Counted from the first letter of the stretch, positions 1 through 8,938 are shown. The stretch is DNA of 64,000 nucleotides from an uncultured Gammaproteobacteria bacterium (GCA_913064945.1 CAJYAN010000002.1:1-64000); one strand, 5' to 3'. A program made the numbers and translations. Notes: generated by a model not told the origin, from the sequence alone.

Positions 1-345
1 CATTGAAAGAACACTGTCGTCTCCTCTGGGCACGGCAGATAAAAGTACTTTTCGAACCTGCGACGAAATAAATTCAGCAGGTTTGACCAATCGGCAGCGC
101 CGATTGGGACGCACGAAGTGCGCCCCGCAGGGGTGAGTCTCGAAGAGACGAATCAATCCTGCCGGGCGCGCCAAACATTGAAAGAACACTGTCGTCTCCT
201 CTGGGCACGGCAGATAAAAGTACTTTTCGAACCTGCGACGAAATAAATTCAGCAGGTTTGACCAATCGGCAGCGCCGATTGGGACGCACGAAGTGCGCCC
301 CGGAGGGGTGAGTCTCGAAGAGACGAATCAATCCTGCCGGGCGCG
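1..345. repeat. Tandem duplication of a 175-bp non-coding unit
   Basis: Bases 1-170 recur at 176-345 with a single visible difference (C128 versus G303), so the period is 175 bp. Each unit begins with CATTGAAAGAACAC and ends with a run resembling the 3' end of a tRNA (copy 1, about 153-173, ends in GCGCGCCA; copy 2 stops at GCGCG and lacks the CCA). The single difference lies in the 3-base loop of a small hairpin, leaving its stem intact. No convincing coding sequence is present. Because copy 1 starts at base 1, more copies or the parent tRNA may lie upstream of the window. Confidence 0.95.
55..173 (+). other. Hairpin cassette ending in a tRNA-like 3' end (copy 1)
   Basis: Five perfect hairpins follow each other: 55-61/77-83 (AACCTGC/GCAGGTT), 87-95/99-107 (9-bp stem, loop AGC), 110-114/118-122 (5 bp, loop GAA), 123-126/130-133 (CCCC/GGGG, loop GCA) and 137-141/145-149 (GTCTC/GAGAC, loop GAA). 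The third and fourth abut with no spacer. The cassette then runs into TCCTGCCGGGCGCGCCA, which looks like the T-arm and acceptor 3' strand of a tRNA (Arg type from memory). The second unit repeats this at 230-345. Function unknown; it matches the cassette at 55008-55100 in architecture but not in stem sequence. Confidence 0.75.
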
Positions 346-434
346 GAATAGATTATAGGGTCGAGGAACGAGTGACGAGTTCCGAGAAACATAGCCTTGA
401 CCCTCGATACTCGTCCCTCGTAACTATCTACTAT
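346..434. other. Short spacer with degenerate CGAG-rich inverted repeats
   Basis: Between the duplicated unit and tRNA-His lies a stretch rich in CGAG/CTCG words. It contains GGAAC...GTTCC (369-387 region) and AGGGTC...GACCCT, which could fold together. It may carry the tRNA-His promoter, but I see no clear -35/-10 pair. Confidence 0.4.
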
Positions 435-511
435 GGTGGCTATAGCTCAGTTGGTAGAGCCCCGGATTGTGATTCCGGTCGTCGAGGGTTCGAGTCCCTT
501 TAGCCACCCCA
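435..511 (+). tRNA. tRNA-His (GTG)
   Basis: A 77-nt cloverleaf with the extra 5' G typical of tRNA-His. The acceptor GTGGCTA pairs with TAGCCAC, the anticodon loop is TTGTGAT (anticodon GTG), the T-loop is GGTTCGAGTCC and CCA is encoded. A T-run follows directly at 512-519. Confidence 0.97.
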
Positions 512-1051
512 TTTTTTTTGGGTTATGTGATGGCAATCAATAACCCGGTCATAAAAGACGATATGTCTTTTCCTTGCCAGTATTCATCCTGTGTTTCAGC
601 ATCGTCCCAACACGTTCCATATTCCCATTAAGTCTGATGGGCCGGCTTGTCAGTCGGTGCGGTCGTGTTTCGGGGACGTCACGTTAATGAGCAAATTTGC
701 CTGTTGTAACAGGGTCTGCCGGAGGCGAGGTTAGTTTACTGCCTTGCGGCGTCTGCAAGGTCCTTGAGGTGAGCAGACGATTCCGTTTGTTCGCTCCCGT
801 TATGACTTAGCTATATATAGTATGTGGGTTCTGCTGTGCCTGGGAATACTACTTTCACCTGTGTGAGCAGTGATTAAGTCATTGTCGATAGTAGCGTTTG
901 TTTGTATCAATAGATATCTATGGTCGACATCTATAAATGCAATTTTAAATTGTATCGAAATGGTTGCATGCTGTGCCTTCATAATCCGGGGAGCCGTATG
1001 TCTGATATACGGCCCGGATAGGGTTAACACTCGGATAACAAGGGCATCGCA
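512..1051. other. Intergenic region, 540 bp, no supported gene
   Basis: The region contains a perfect short inverted repeat at 553-571 (AAAAGAC, 5-base loop, GTCTTTT) that may terminate tRNA-His transcription. Small open frames here (for example 870-1070 and 800-1171 minus) have no recognisable protein character and overlap the aldolase start. The promoter for the aldolase-dab block is expected here but I cannot place it with confidence. Confidence 0.5.
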
Positions 1052-2251
1052 ATGGCGTTGGTTAACATGAAAGATTTGCTCAATCATGCCTATGCTAATC
1101 ACTATGCGGTTGGTGCGTTTGAGATCGTCAGTCTGAAGCTCCTGCATGCGGTGATTACGGCTGCAGAGCAAACCCGTTCACCAGTAATTCTGAATATTGT
1201 TGAGCCGCATTTTGACCTGTTCGATGTCGAGCTGTTAATGCCCTCCGTTGTCGATGTTGCCAGGCGCGCAAGCGTGCCGGTGGCCGTGCACATGGATCAC
1301 TGCGAAAGCCTGGCATCGGTACAGTCCGCCATTCGTCTGGGCTGCAATGGCGTGATGGTCGATGGCGCACAAGATGAATTGCCTGACAATATCAATAAAA
1401 CCCGTGAGGTTGTTACTCTGGCGCATGGCTGCGGCGTACCGGTCGAGGGTGAATTGGGGCATGTTCCCGGCATGAAACCCGATATTGACGATGATGCTAA
1501 ATCGGTACAGACCTCGGCCAATGAGGCCAGGGTTTTTGTCGAACGCACTAACGTGGACTTTCTGGCAGTCTCTATTGGTACGATGCATGGGGTCGCCAAC
1601 GGTAAACTGCGTCTGGACTATAATCGACTGTCAAAAATCAATGAAGCTGTGAATATTCCTCTGGTGATTCATGGCGGTACCGGGTTAACGGATCAGCAGT
1701 ATCATAAGCTCATCGATCAAGGTGTGGCGAAGATCAATTACTTTACGGCCCTCGCAGAACTGATTGTTGCTCAGACGCAAAAAAATCTCTCGAAAAAAGA
1801 AGTAGGCTATCGGGGGATGTTTGCCAATGTTCATGAGGCACTGGTCGCTGAGGTGAAGCGAGTCATGCAGGTCTGGCGTAGCGCCGGGCGTGCCGCAGAG
1901 ATCCTGATTCAATGCAGTACCTGGAATAATGTCGAGCACGTCATTGTGTATAACACCAATGACAACGATCCCACCGTTACCCAAATTATGCTACGTAAAG
2001 GTAAACAAAAGCTCAGTAGTATTCCGGGTGTGCTGGAGGTCCGTATTGGTCGAGCGACTGACGATAAGAGTAAGTATCGGTACTGCTGGCTGGTGCGTTT
2101 TGCCCATGAAAACGTGATAGAAAATTATAAAAATCATCCTGTGCATGTTGAGTTTGCCGATAGTTATTTTCGTCCCCTCGCCGTGGATCGCGTTACTAAC
2201 GATTATGAGATTATTGATGACATGGAGCTGGCTCGGCAGTTTCGTGCCTGA
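1052..2251 (+). CDS. Class II fructose-bisphosphate aldolase-like protein fused to a Dabb domain
   Basis: 399 residues. Residues 1-285 are a class II (zinc) ketose-bisphosphate aldolase: HMDHCES (D82 catalytic, H83 zinc), GELGHVPG around E134, GTMHG (H179 zinc) and VIHGGTG (H207 zinc). The aldolase fold at this length is the short GatY/KbaY-like type. Residues about 293-392 form a separate C-terminal domain (starts VEHVIVYN, later HPVHVEFAD) that I read as a Dabb (stress-responsive alpha/beta barrel) domain. Such a tail is not part of the ordinary aldolase. Cleavage or formation of fructose- or sedoheptulose-bisphosphate would suit the Calvin cycle genes downstream, but the substrate is inferred. 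The ATG at 1052 follows a weak AAGG. Confidence 0.85.
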   Translation: MALVNMKDLLNHAYANHYAVGAFEIVSLKLLHAVITAAEQTRSPVILNIVEPHFDLFDVELLMPSVVDVARRASVPVAVHMDHCESLASVQSAIRLGCNGVMVDGAQDELPDNINKTREVVTLAHGCGVPVEGELGHVPGMKPDIDDDAKSVQTSANEARVFVERTNVDFLAVSIGTMHGVANGKLRLDYNRLSKINEAVNIPLVIHGGTGLTDQQYHKLIDQGVAKINYFTALAELIVAQTQKNLSKKEVGYRGMFANVHEALVAEVKRVMQVWRSAGRAAEILIQCSTWNNVEHVIVYNTNDNDPTVTQIMLRKGKQKLSSIPGVLEVRIGRATDDKSKYRYCWLVRFAHENVIENYKNHPVHVEFADSYFRPLAVDRVTNDYEIIDDMELARQFRA

Positions 2252-2426
2252 ACGGCGCATTTTTTCGGTAGTCATTATTCTTAGTCATTTTCAGCGATGA
2301 AGATATGCGGTCGTCTGTTCGATGAGGATGGCATAGCTTTTCGCCTATTACTGCTATGCGTAAGTTCGATATGTCAGTCACCTCTGCCCGTGTAGACTCG
2401 CCTGGTGATGAAATGAAGGCGAATCT

Positions 2427-4106
2427 ATGGAACAGCTGATTACGAGTATACCGGCACTGCCGATTATCTCAGCCATCCTGACACAGGCCCTGGCAAGCCG
2501 ACTTGATCGACGGGTTGCCTGGTTGAGCGTAACGATGTTGGCGCTCACGTTTGCATTGACGGTTGTGATATTGGTAGCGCACCTGGCGGGGTTTGACAGT
2601 CAGGTCGTTGGTGCGACACATAGCTGGGGTATCTTACTCAATGACCCCCTGAGTGCGATCATGGGTGTGCTGATCTCTGGCATTAGTTTAATCGTGCACA
2701 TCTACTCAGTACGTTATATGGCGGAAGAACCGGGATATGCCCGTTTTTTTGTCCTGCTCGATTTAATGACAGCAAGCCTGCTGGTGATGGTTGCTGCAGG
2801 TGACTTGATCACGTTGTTGGTGGCCTGGCACTTTATCGGAATACTGCTGTATTTTCTGTTGGGCTATGACATGCGCCGTCAGAGTCCTTTTCGTTATGCC
2901 TTCTGGACTTTTATTACCTATCGTATTGGCGATATTGCAATGGTCGCGGCGGCGGCGATCTTGTATTACGCGTATGGATCGTGGTCACTAACCGATATTT
3001 TTTCCGGTATTCAGAATAATCCAAACGTTTCCGGCCTGATGGGGATGACCGCCGTGCAGACGGCAGCCGTATTGCTTGCTTTGGCGGCGTTTGCTCGTTC
3101 CGCGCAGTTCTTCCTGCATAACTGGTTACCGTATTCGATGGATGGGCCGACACCGGTGTCGGCGCTGATGCACGCCGGTATTGTCAATGCCGGTGGTTTT
3201 TTGATTAATCGTTTTGCGCCGGTGTTTGTCCAGGCCGGTGATGTGCTACATGGTCTGTTTATTGTAGGTCTGGTTACAGCTGTCATCGGTTCGGTGCTGA
3301 TGCTGACACAGAATGACGTTAAGAAGTCACTAGGCTACTCCACCATGGGCCAGATGGGCTTCATGATCATGGAGTGTGGCGTCGGCGCCTTCTCGTTGGC
3401 GATATATCACCTTATCGCACACGGTCTGTTTAAGGGGACGCTGTTCCTCAGCGCGGGGAGTGTCATTAATGCCGCGCGGGGTGATGATGGTGTGCCGAAA
3501 AATGATCTGTATAAATTTGTCGTGGAGCGTCGACCGGCACAGCAGCGTCCGCCATGGTTACTGATGGCCGCCATTACCCTGATAGTCCCGGCATCTGTTT
3601 TATTCATGGCACACTGGCTGGTATCGCAGGACTTTTTCCAGAAGCAGGGCGTGATCGTGCTGTTGTTTTTTGGTTGGGTGACTGGGGCGCAACTGATCTT
3701 TTCAACTTATCGTATGCGTGCCGAGAGTACCGGACGGCTGTTGACCATGGTGTTAGCCTCTTTCACCGTGGTGGTGGTTGGCTATACCCTGATCGCCCAC
3801 GCCTTTGAGCTGTTTTTATATCCGCAGGCGTACTTCCGTGAGCTGATGCATAGCGCGTCCAGCTTTAATGTGTTGTGGTTTGACATCATGGTCATTGTAA
3901 CCACCGTCGTGATCGTCCTCGGCTGGTTACTGACCTATTACTCGGAACGTAACGGGAAGCGGGTTCGTCGCCAGCCGAAACGTGTCTGGTTGAGTTTTTA
4001 TGCCTTGATCTCCCGTGAATTCTACATTGCCGATGTCTATGCCTGGTTAACACGGGTGACATTGCGGTTCGCGGAATCTCTCAACGTCTGGTTAAGGTGG
4101 GCCTGA
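2427..4106 (+). CDS. dabB: DabB: proton-conducting-type membrane subunit of the DAB inorganic carbon pump
   Basis: 559 residues, almost entirely hydrophobic helices, of the NuoL/MrpA antiporter-like family (PF00361). Family features include the lysine/histidine-bearing segment MDGPTPVSALMHAGIVNAGG (about residues 239-258) and KKSLGYSTMGQMGFM (about 299-313). DabB pairs with DabA to form an energy-coupled bicarbonate/CO2 uptake complex in chemolithoautotrophs; cation flux through DabB is thought to drive DabA. Position one gene upstream of dabA in the same operon supports this assignment over a complex I subunit, as no other nuo genes are nearby. An RBS-like GAAGG precedes the start. Confidence 0.93.
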   Translation: MEQLITSIPALPIISAILTQALASRLDRRVAWLSVTMLALTFALTVVILVAHLAGFDSQVVGATHSWGILLNDPLSAIMGVLISGISLIVHIYSVRYMAEEPGYARFFVLLDLMTASLLVMVAAGDLITLLVAWHFIGILLYFLLGYDMRRQSPFRYAFWTFITYRIGDIAMVAAAAILYYAYGSWSLTDIFSGIQNNPNVSGLMGMTAVQTAAVLLALAAFARSAQFFLHNWLPYSMDGPTPVSALMHAGIVNAGGFLINRFAPVFVQAGDVLHGLFIVGLVTAVIGSVLMLTQNDVKKSLGYSTMGQMGFMIMECGVGAFSLAIYHLIAHGLFKGTLFLSAGSVINAARGDDGVPKNDLYKFVVERRPAQQRPPWLLMAAITLIVPASVLFMAHWLVSQDFFQKQGVIVLLFFGWVTGAQLIFSTYRMRAESTGRLLTMVLASFTVVVVGYTLIAHAFELFLYPQAYFRELMHSASSFNVLWFDIMVIVTTVVIVLGWLLTYYSERNGKRVRRQPKRVWLSFYALISREFYIADVYAWLTRVTLRFAESLNVWLRWA

Positions 4107-4107
4107 T

Positions 4108-4863
4108 ATGTCGTTGCCTGTGCTGTTAGTTGCTGGCCTGTTTCTGCCGCTATTTCCCTTTAGCATGCTATTTAATGTGCTGTATGCGCGTGTACGGCAT
4201 CCGGTATTGCGCGGGGTGTTGCTACTTGTCTGGCCGCAGATTGGTCTGGCGATAATACTCATGTCCAGCGCATCGATACCGCCATGGCTGCCGGTGTGGG
4301 CACTGTTGACGTCACTGCTCTATGCCTTGCGAGCCCTGGCCTTGCGTGAGTTGGGTTTATGGACCAGTTTTATCGCAACCTCGGCCTGGGCATTAGTGTG
4401 GATTGTCCTTAGTAGCGGTGCGAGCATGACACAACTGCAATGGGTTGGTTTGGGAATTAGTGCCCCGTTGCTACTGATGGCCTTTCTGGTTGCCGGTCTG
4501 GAACATCGTTTCGGTGCCGCATACCTCGATCTGTACGGTGGTCTGGCACAAACCATTCCGCGTTACACGACCGTGCTGGTAATAGTCATACTGGCCATTA
4601 TTGCCAGCCCGTTGTTTCCTACCTTCTTTGCCATGTTGTCAATAATCATCAAGGTCTTCCCGGTCAGACCTTCTATGGCCATTGGTGTTGGTGTTGTCTG
4701 GCTGTTATGGAGCTGGGCCGGGGCGAGAGTATTGCAGGGATTGATTATCGGTCCAGGGCATCGGGATGTTGTCGACCTGAAGCAGGCAAGTCTATGGCTT
4801 TATCTTCTGCTGCTGGCTGGATTGATCGTTAGCGGTGTCTACGGGTTAGGAGGAATGCTATGA
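4108..4863 (+). CDS. Membrane protein between dabB and dabA, function unknown
   Basis: 251 residues with about seven predicted transmembrane helices and no catalytic motif that I can identify. It starts one base after the dabB stop and overlaps dabA by four bases (ATGA), so it is translated as part of the dab operon. An unknown membrane gene occupies the same place in the carboxysome-linked dab operon of Halothiobacillus neapolitanus as I recall it; whether it is homologous cannot be settled here. Some segments resemble the helices of NuoL/M-type subunits, so it could be a small auxiliary subunit of DabB. The function is unproven. Confidence 0.8.
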   Translation: MSLPVLLVAGLFLPLFPFSMLFNVLYARVRHPVLRGVLLLVWPQIGLAIILMSSASIPPWLPVWALLTSLLYALRALALRELGLWTSFIATSAWALVWIVLSSGASMTQLQWVGLGISAPLLLMAFLVAGLEHRFGAAYLDLYGGLAQTIPRYTTVLVIVILAIIASPLFPTFFAMLSIIIKVFPVRPSMAIGVGVVWLLWSWAGARVLQGLIIGPGHRDVVDLKQASLWLYLLLLAGLIVSGVYGLGGML

Positions 4864-7800
4864 GCGTCGCGCTGGGTCAGCAGTTAAAAATTCGCAGCAT
4901 GATCTATGTGGCGGCCGAACCCGTGCCATATTTCTGGCCAATGCGGTCTTTTATCCATCACAACCCATTGCATGGTCTTGAAGACATGTCCTTCTCGGAG
5001 GCGCTGGATAAAGGTGCGAAGTTGTTTCATGGCCAGGCCTATCTACCACGAACGGTCTATCAGCGGTATTTACGTGACGGCAAGATTGAACGTCAGCATC
5101 TACGTCAGGAGGTGGAGCGTTTTCTGGAGCAACATACAGGCGCGGTTTCTACCGGGATGCCGGACAGATTAATGAACCTGCTAACACAAATGGAATCGCC
5201 GGTTATGCTGCCGACGGCACTGGCCAGTGATGCGGACATCCAGTCAGCCCTGCAGGGGCGTCCGCTCGATGCGAGGAATACCTCCGCGACGGCCGTCGAG
5301 GATTCCATCCGTGAACGCCTGCGCCAAAACCTGTTGGGTGGCCGGCCGATCTACGAAGCCGTGGACAGCATGTATGGTACGGACATTAGTAGCAGCCTCG
5401 ATGAGCTGGTGATCAAGAGTTGTCTGGATTTTTTTGATGAAGGCCAGTCCGTCTGGCGCATGCCCAATCGCGAACAGGGATTTTTTGCCGCCTGGCGACA
5501 GGTGGCAAAAAGGAATATCCGTTTATTCCTGCGCGGTTTACACATCAACGATATTCTTGCCGTCGACGAGACACCGGAAGGTGTTATCGATTATGTGATG
5601 ACAACGCTGCAGATCCCGCAGGAGAGCTGGGTAGATTATTTCACCCAGGAGTTGGCACGCCTGCATGGTTGGGCCGGTTTTATTCGCTGGCGTGCCACGG
5701 CCAAGCACTATCACTGGACGCAGCGTTTCCCCGGCGACCTGGTGGATTACATGGCGATCCGCCTGACACTGGCGCTGGCACTATTGAGTGAATGTAGCCG
5801 TCGGCGGGTGGCCTGTACCGCCGAATCCATTAATGAACTCATCGCGACGCGCACCCACGAGGCCTATTTACGCTACGAGCTTTATAGCGGTGCTGTGGTT
5901 CCATCCTTCGCACATCGCATCGAGACGGCACTGTTGCGGGGCCGTGATACGTTAATCAAACAGACGTTTACGGATTACCTGCAACATAAACGTCAGCAGG
6001 AGGCACAGCAGCAGAGTGAACATTTGCATCGTTGGCTGTCACAATGCGATGCCGGTGCTGACCTGGCACAACTGCCAGCACAGGACTTTGCCAGTACGAT
6101 GGCATTGCTGCGTGAATTCGAACGTCAGGAAGGCATGTGCTGGTTACGTGCTATGGAAACACATGCCATGCAGGCGTTGTTACATGGCGTTAACCTGATG
6201 ACTGTCGAGACACGTGAGAAACGCCCCTTTGCACAGGCGTTGTTCTGTATCGATACGCGCTCCGAACGGATCCGCCGCCAGCTGGAAGGCATTGGTGATT
6301 ATCAGACCTTTGGCATTGCCGGATTTTTCGGCGTACCGGTCAGCTTTATGGAGCTTGGCAAGGGGAGTGAGACGCACCTGTGTCCGGTGTTGTTAACGCC
6401 AAAAAACGTGGTCCTGGAAATGTCCATGAATGGCGAACAGAAACCTGCTGCCCTGGGGGTTCTGGAAAAGGGCCTGCATGCGCTCAAGGAATCCGTGCTG
6501 ACGCCGTTCGTCACCGTCGAGGCTATCGGCCTGTTGTTTGGCTTTGACATGGTCGGTAAGACCCTCGCGCCGCGTGTCTATAACCACTGGCGTCATGGCC
6601 TGCATCCACAAAAACCGGTGACTCGCCTGTTGCTCGACAAACTGACACGTGAACAGGCGGACTCCATTGTGCGTGCCGTGCAGCGAGCCGTTATTGTCAA
6701 GGCGCTGGAGCAGGAACTGGGACAGGCGACCGAAAAACTGAATGATGAATTGATCCGCGACCTGCGTGAAGCGGCCATGGGGCACGATTGTCAGTATCGA
6801 CAGCATGCCAGAGAACTCGATGTCAGCGAGGCTCAACTGGATGACTTTATCCAGCGCCTGCGCGAGGGTTATCGGATCAATGCGGCATTTGCACAGATCC
6901 AGCTGGAACAACTTGGCCGCATCGGTTTTACCCTCGATGAGCAGGTGCGCTTTGTCAGCCAGGCACTCAAGTCTATCGGCCTGACAAAGGGCTTCTCCCG
7001 TTTTGTGTTGTTGGTCGGGCATGGAAGTAGCTCCGAGAATAATCCTTATGAATCCGCGCTGGATTGTGGTGCCTGTGGCGGTAATCACGGCCTGGTCAGT
7101 GCGCGGGTACTGGCACAAATGGCCAATAAAGCGGATGTGCGTAAACGTCTAAATGAAAAGGGTTTTCAGATCCCGGAAGACACCTGGTTCGTATCGGCGT
7201 TGCATAACACCACGACCGATGAAATCAGCGTATCCGACCTGGACTTGCTGCCGTCATCTCATCTGGTCTATCTGGATCGACTACGTAAAGGCCTGACGGC
7301 CGCATCACGGTTGTGCGCGCAGGAACGTTTGCCCAGCCTGCAGTTAGTACGGGGTAATACGGAGACGCCTGAGGCGGCGTTTCGTATGACGCAACGCAAT
7401 TCCCTGGACTGGTCGCAGGTGCGGCCGGAGTGGGGACTCTCCGGTAATGCCTATTTCATTATTGGTAATCGTACCCTGACCCGTCAGATGAAACTCAATG
7501 GCCGGGCCTTTTTACATTCCTACGATTATCGTCTCGATAGCAAACGGCAGTTGCTGGAGAACATTCTCACGGGTCCGTTGGTGGTGGGGCAGTGGATCAA
7601 TATGGAACATTACTTTTCAGCGGTCGACAACGAACGCTTTGGCAGTGGCAGTAAGGTCTACCATAACGTCGCTGGCCGCTTTGGGGTCATGACCGGTAAC
7701 CTCAGTGATCTACGAACTGGCCTGCCTTCACAGACTGTGCATGAACAGGGCCAGCCATACCATCAACCGCTGCGATTGATTACCGTTATCGAGGCTCCAT

Positions 7801-7991
7801 TCGAACACGCACGACGTGCGGTCGAGTCCGTTGTCTCGGTGAAGTACCTGGTTCGCAATGGCTGGATTCGACTGATGGTCATGGACCCGGAATCACAAAC
7901 GGTATTTGTTTATGACGATGGCGACTGGTCTGAGCAGGCTTGCACAGGCGCCGTCTCTACAGAATCGCCAAAGGAGCGTATGTCATCATGA
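4860..7991 (+). CDS. dabA: DabA: zinc-binding, carbonic-anhydrase-like subunit of the DAB pump (DUF2309)
   Basis: 1043 residues, the usual size for UPF0753/DUF2309. The four residues that coordinate zinc in characterised DabA are recognisable: C463 and D465 in FCIDTRSE, H721 in VGHGSSS and C736 in LDCGACGG; the H-to-C spacing of 15 matches the family. DabA resembles beta-carbonic anhydrases and is thought to hydrate CO2 vectorially on the cytoplasmic face when coupled to DabB. The start overlaps the preceding membrane gene and the stop overlaps the PII-like gene, indicating tight translational coupling. A 241-residue minus-strand open frame inside it (6393-7118) is a codon-bias shadow. Confidence 0.96.
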   Translation: MSVALGQQLKIRSMIYVAAEPVPYFWPMRSFIHHNPLHGLEDMSFSEALDKGAKLFHGQAYLPRTVYQRYLRDGKIERQHLRQEVERFLEQHTGAVSTGMPDRLMNLLTQMESPVMLPTALASDADIQSALQGRPLDARNTSATAVEDSIRERLRQNLLGGRPIYEAVDSMYGTDISSSLDELVIKSCLDFFDEGQSVWRMPNREQGFFAAWRQVAKRNIRLFLRGLHINDILAVDETPEGVIDYVMTTLQIPQESWVDYFTQELARLHGWAGFIRWRATAKHYHWTQRFPGDLVDYMAIRLTLALALLSECSRRRVACTAESINELIATRTHEAYLRYELYSGAVVPSFAHRIETALLRGRDTLIKQTFTDYLQHKRQQEAQQQSEHLHRWLSQCDAGADLAQLPAQDFASTMALLREFERQEGMCWLRAMETHAMQALLHGVNLMTVETREKRPFAQALFCIDTRSERIRRQLEGIGDYQTFGIAGFFGVPVSFMELGKGSETHLCPVLLTPKNVVLEMSMNGEQKPAALGVLEKGLHALKESVLTPFVTVEAIGLLFGFDMVGKTLAPRVYNHWRHGLHPQKPVTRLLLDKLTREQADSIVRAVQRAVIVKALEQELGQATEKLNDELIRDLREAAMGHDCQYRQHARELDVSEAQLDDFIQRLREGYRINAAFAQIQLEQLGRIGFTLDEQVRFVSQALKSIGLTKGFSRFVLLVGHGSSSENNPYESALDCGACGGNHGLVSARVLAQMANKADVRKRLNEKGFQIPEDTWFVSALHNTTTDEISVSDLDLLPSSHLVYLDRLRKGLTAASRLCAQERLPSLQLVRGNTETPEAAFRMTQRNSLDWSQVRPEWGLSGNAYFIIGNRTLTRQMKLNGRAFLHSYDYRLDSKRQLLENILTGPLVVGQWINMEHYFSAVDNERFGSGSKVYHNVAGRFGVMTGNLSDLRTGLPSQTVHEQGQPYHQPLRLITVIEAPFEHARRAVESVVSVKYLVRNGWIRLMVMDPESQTVFVYDDGDWSEQACTGAVSTESPKERMSS

Positions 7992-8314
7992 AAAATCTTA
8001 ACTTCAGTACTCTCAAAAAACTTGAAATCATCCTCGAAGGTGAGCATCAGGCCTTTGTCACAGACTTGCTCGACCGTAGCGGGGTAACCGGGTATACGAT
8101 CATTAATAATCTGTCGGGCAAGGGCAGTCATGGTTTTCATGAGGGCCATCTGATGTTCAATGAGGACGATGTCCTGATCATGGTGATTGTGGCCGTGCCG
8201 GAAGATTTGGTGAATCCGATTCTGGAAGGACTGGCACCCTTCTATAGTGAACACTCCGGGGTGGTATTTATCACGGGTATAGAAGTCACGCGCATGGTCA
8301 AGTTTCGTCATTAA
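7988..8314 (+). CDS. Carboxysome-associated PII-like protein (CPII type)
   Basis: 108 residues, a short ferredoxin-like fold protein of the PII superfamily, with core strands KLEIILEGEH, GYTIINNLSG and VLIMVIVAV. The start ATG lies inside the dabA stop (ATGA), so the longer in-frame start at 7940 inside dabA is unlikely. CPII proteins encoded beside carboxysome and bicarbonate-uptake genes bind adenine nucleotides and bicarbonate. By analogy this protein could gate the DabA/DabB pump in response to energy or carbon status. The T-loop is short, and no uridylylation tyrosine is evident in the standard context, so it is not GlnB/GlnK. Ligands here are inferred. Confidence 0.8.
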   Translation: MKNLNFSTLKKLEIILEGEHQAFVTDLLDRSGVTGYTIINNLSGKGSHGFHEGHLMFNEDDVLIMVIVAVPEDLVNPILEGLAPFYSEHSGVVFITGIEVTRMVKFRH

Positions 8315-8356
8315 GCCTCGATAACGGAGACCCGCTTCAGGCGATAGAATGCTGGC

Positions 8357-8935
8357 TTAGGCGTAACGCTGACGCAGGGCGTTGACCGGGTTACGCATGG
8401 CGCGCGTCTTCTCCAGCATGCGGTAGGTAGAACGGAAATTGTTGTAGTGCATGACGTCGTGCAGCGAAAACCATGCGATGTCGAGTGATTCGTCGTTGCC
8501 CGGGATGTTCAGACGATCATCGATCTCGACGATGAAACGAATATCGATGTGTTCATGCAAAGGTATTGCCCCCATCGCGGGAGTACGATGAATATCGACA
8601 TCGAAAATAGACGTCTCAATGAGACGTATCTGTCCTGGCTCAAGTCCGGTTTCTTCTGCACATTCTCGCAAGGCGACACGCAGGATATCGTTGTCGCCGT
8701 CGGCGTGTCCTCCCGGCTGAAACCATCGGTTGAGTTTGCGATGATGGAGTAGTAATACCTGCTCACGGTCGGGACTGACGACCCAGGCTGAACCGGTGAC
8801 GTGGATGGGGGTTTCGCGGTCGAAAATTTTCTCATGTGCATGAATAAAGTCGATGGCCCGTCTGACATAGGCAACCTCGTCCATGAAGCGAGAATGGTGA
8901 GAGGTGAGTAAGTTGAGTAACTCGGCGCGATGCAT
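8357..8935 (-). CDS. Nudix hydrolase encoded beside csoS1D
   Basis: 192 residues. The Nudix box begins at G76 and reads GHADGD-N82-DILRVAL-RECAEETGL. The catalytic REUxEE core (R90, E91, E94, E95) is intact, but the first glutamate of the Gx5E element is asparagine (N82). The gene lies three bases after the csoS1D stop and would be co-transcribed with it, divergent from the carboxysome operon. Nudix genes accompany several alpha-carboxysome loci, where a role in clearing misfire sugar phosphates or nucleotides has been suggested. The substrate is unknown. Confidence 0.88.
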   Translation of the reverse strand: MHRAELLNLLTSHHSRFMDEVAYVRRAIDFIHAHEKIFDRETPIHVTGSAWVVSPDREQVLLLHHRKLNRWFQPGGHADGDNDILRVALRECAEETGLEPGQIRLIETSIFDVDIHRTPAMGAIPLHEHIDIRFIVEIDDRLNIPGNDESLDIAWFSLHDVMHYNNFRSTYRMLEKTRAMRNPVNALRQRYA

Positions 8936-8938
8936 GAC

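Noticed and set aside
1-345. CRISPR array
   Set aside because: There are only two units, they are 175 bp long and adjacent with no distinct spacers, and each contains several hairpins and a tRNA-like end.
2427-4106. Complex I subunit NuoL instead of DabB
   Set aside because: No other nuo genes are adjacent, whereas dabA is in the same operon; length and context fit DabB.
6393-7118. 241-residue minus-strand open frame inside dabA
   Set aside because: It lies wholly inside a well supported gene, has no RBS or family, and reflects codon bias of dabA on the opposite strand.
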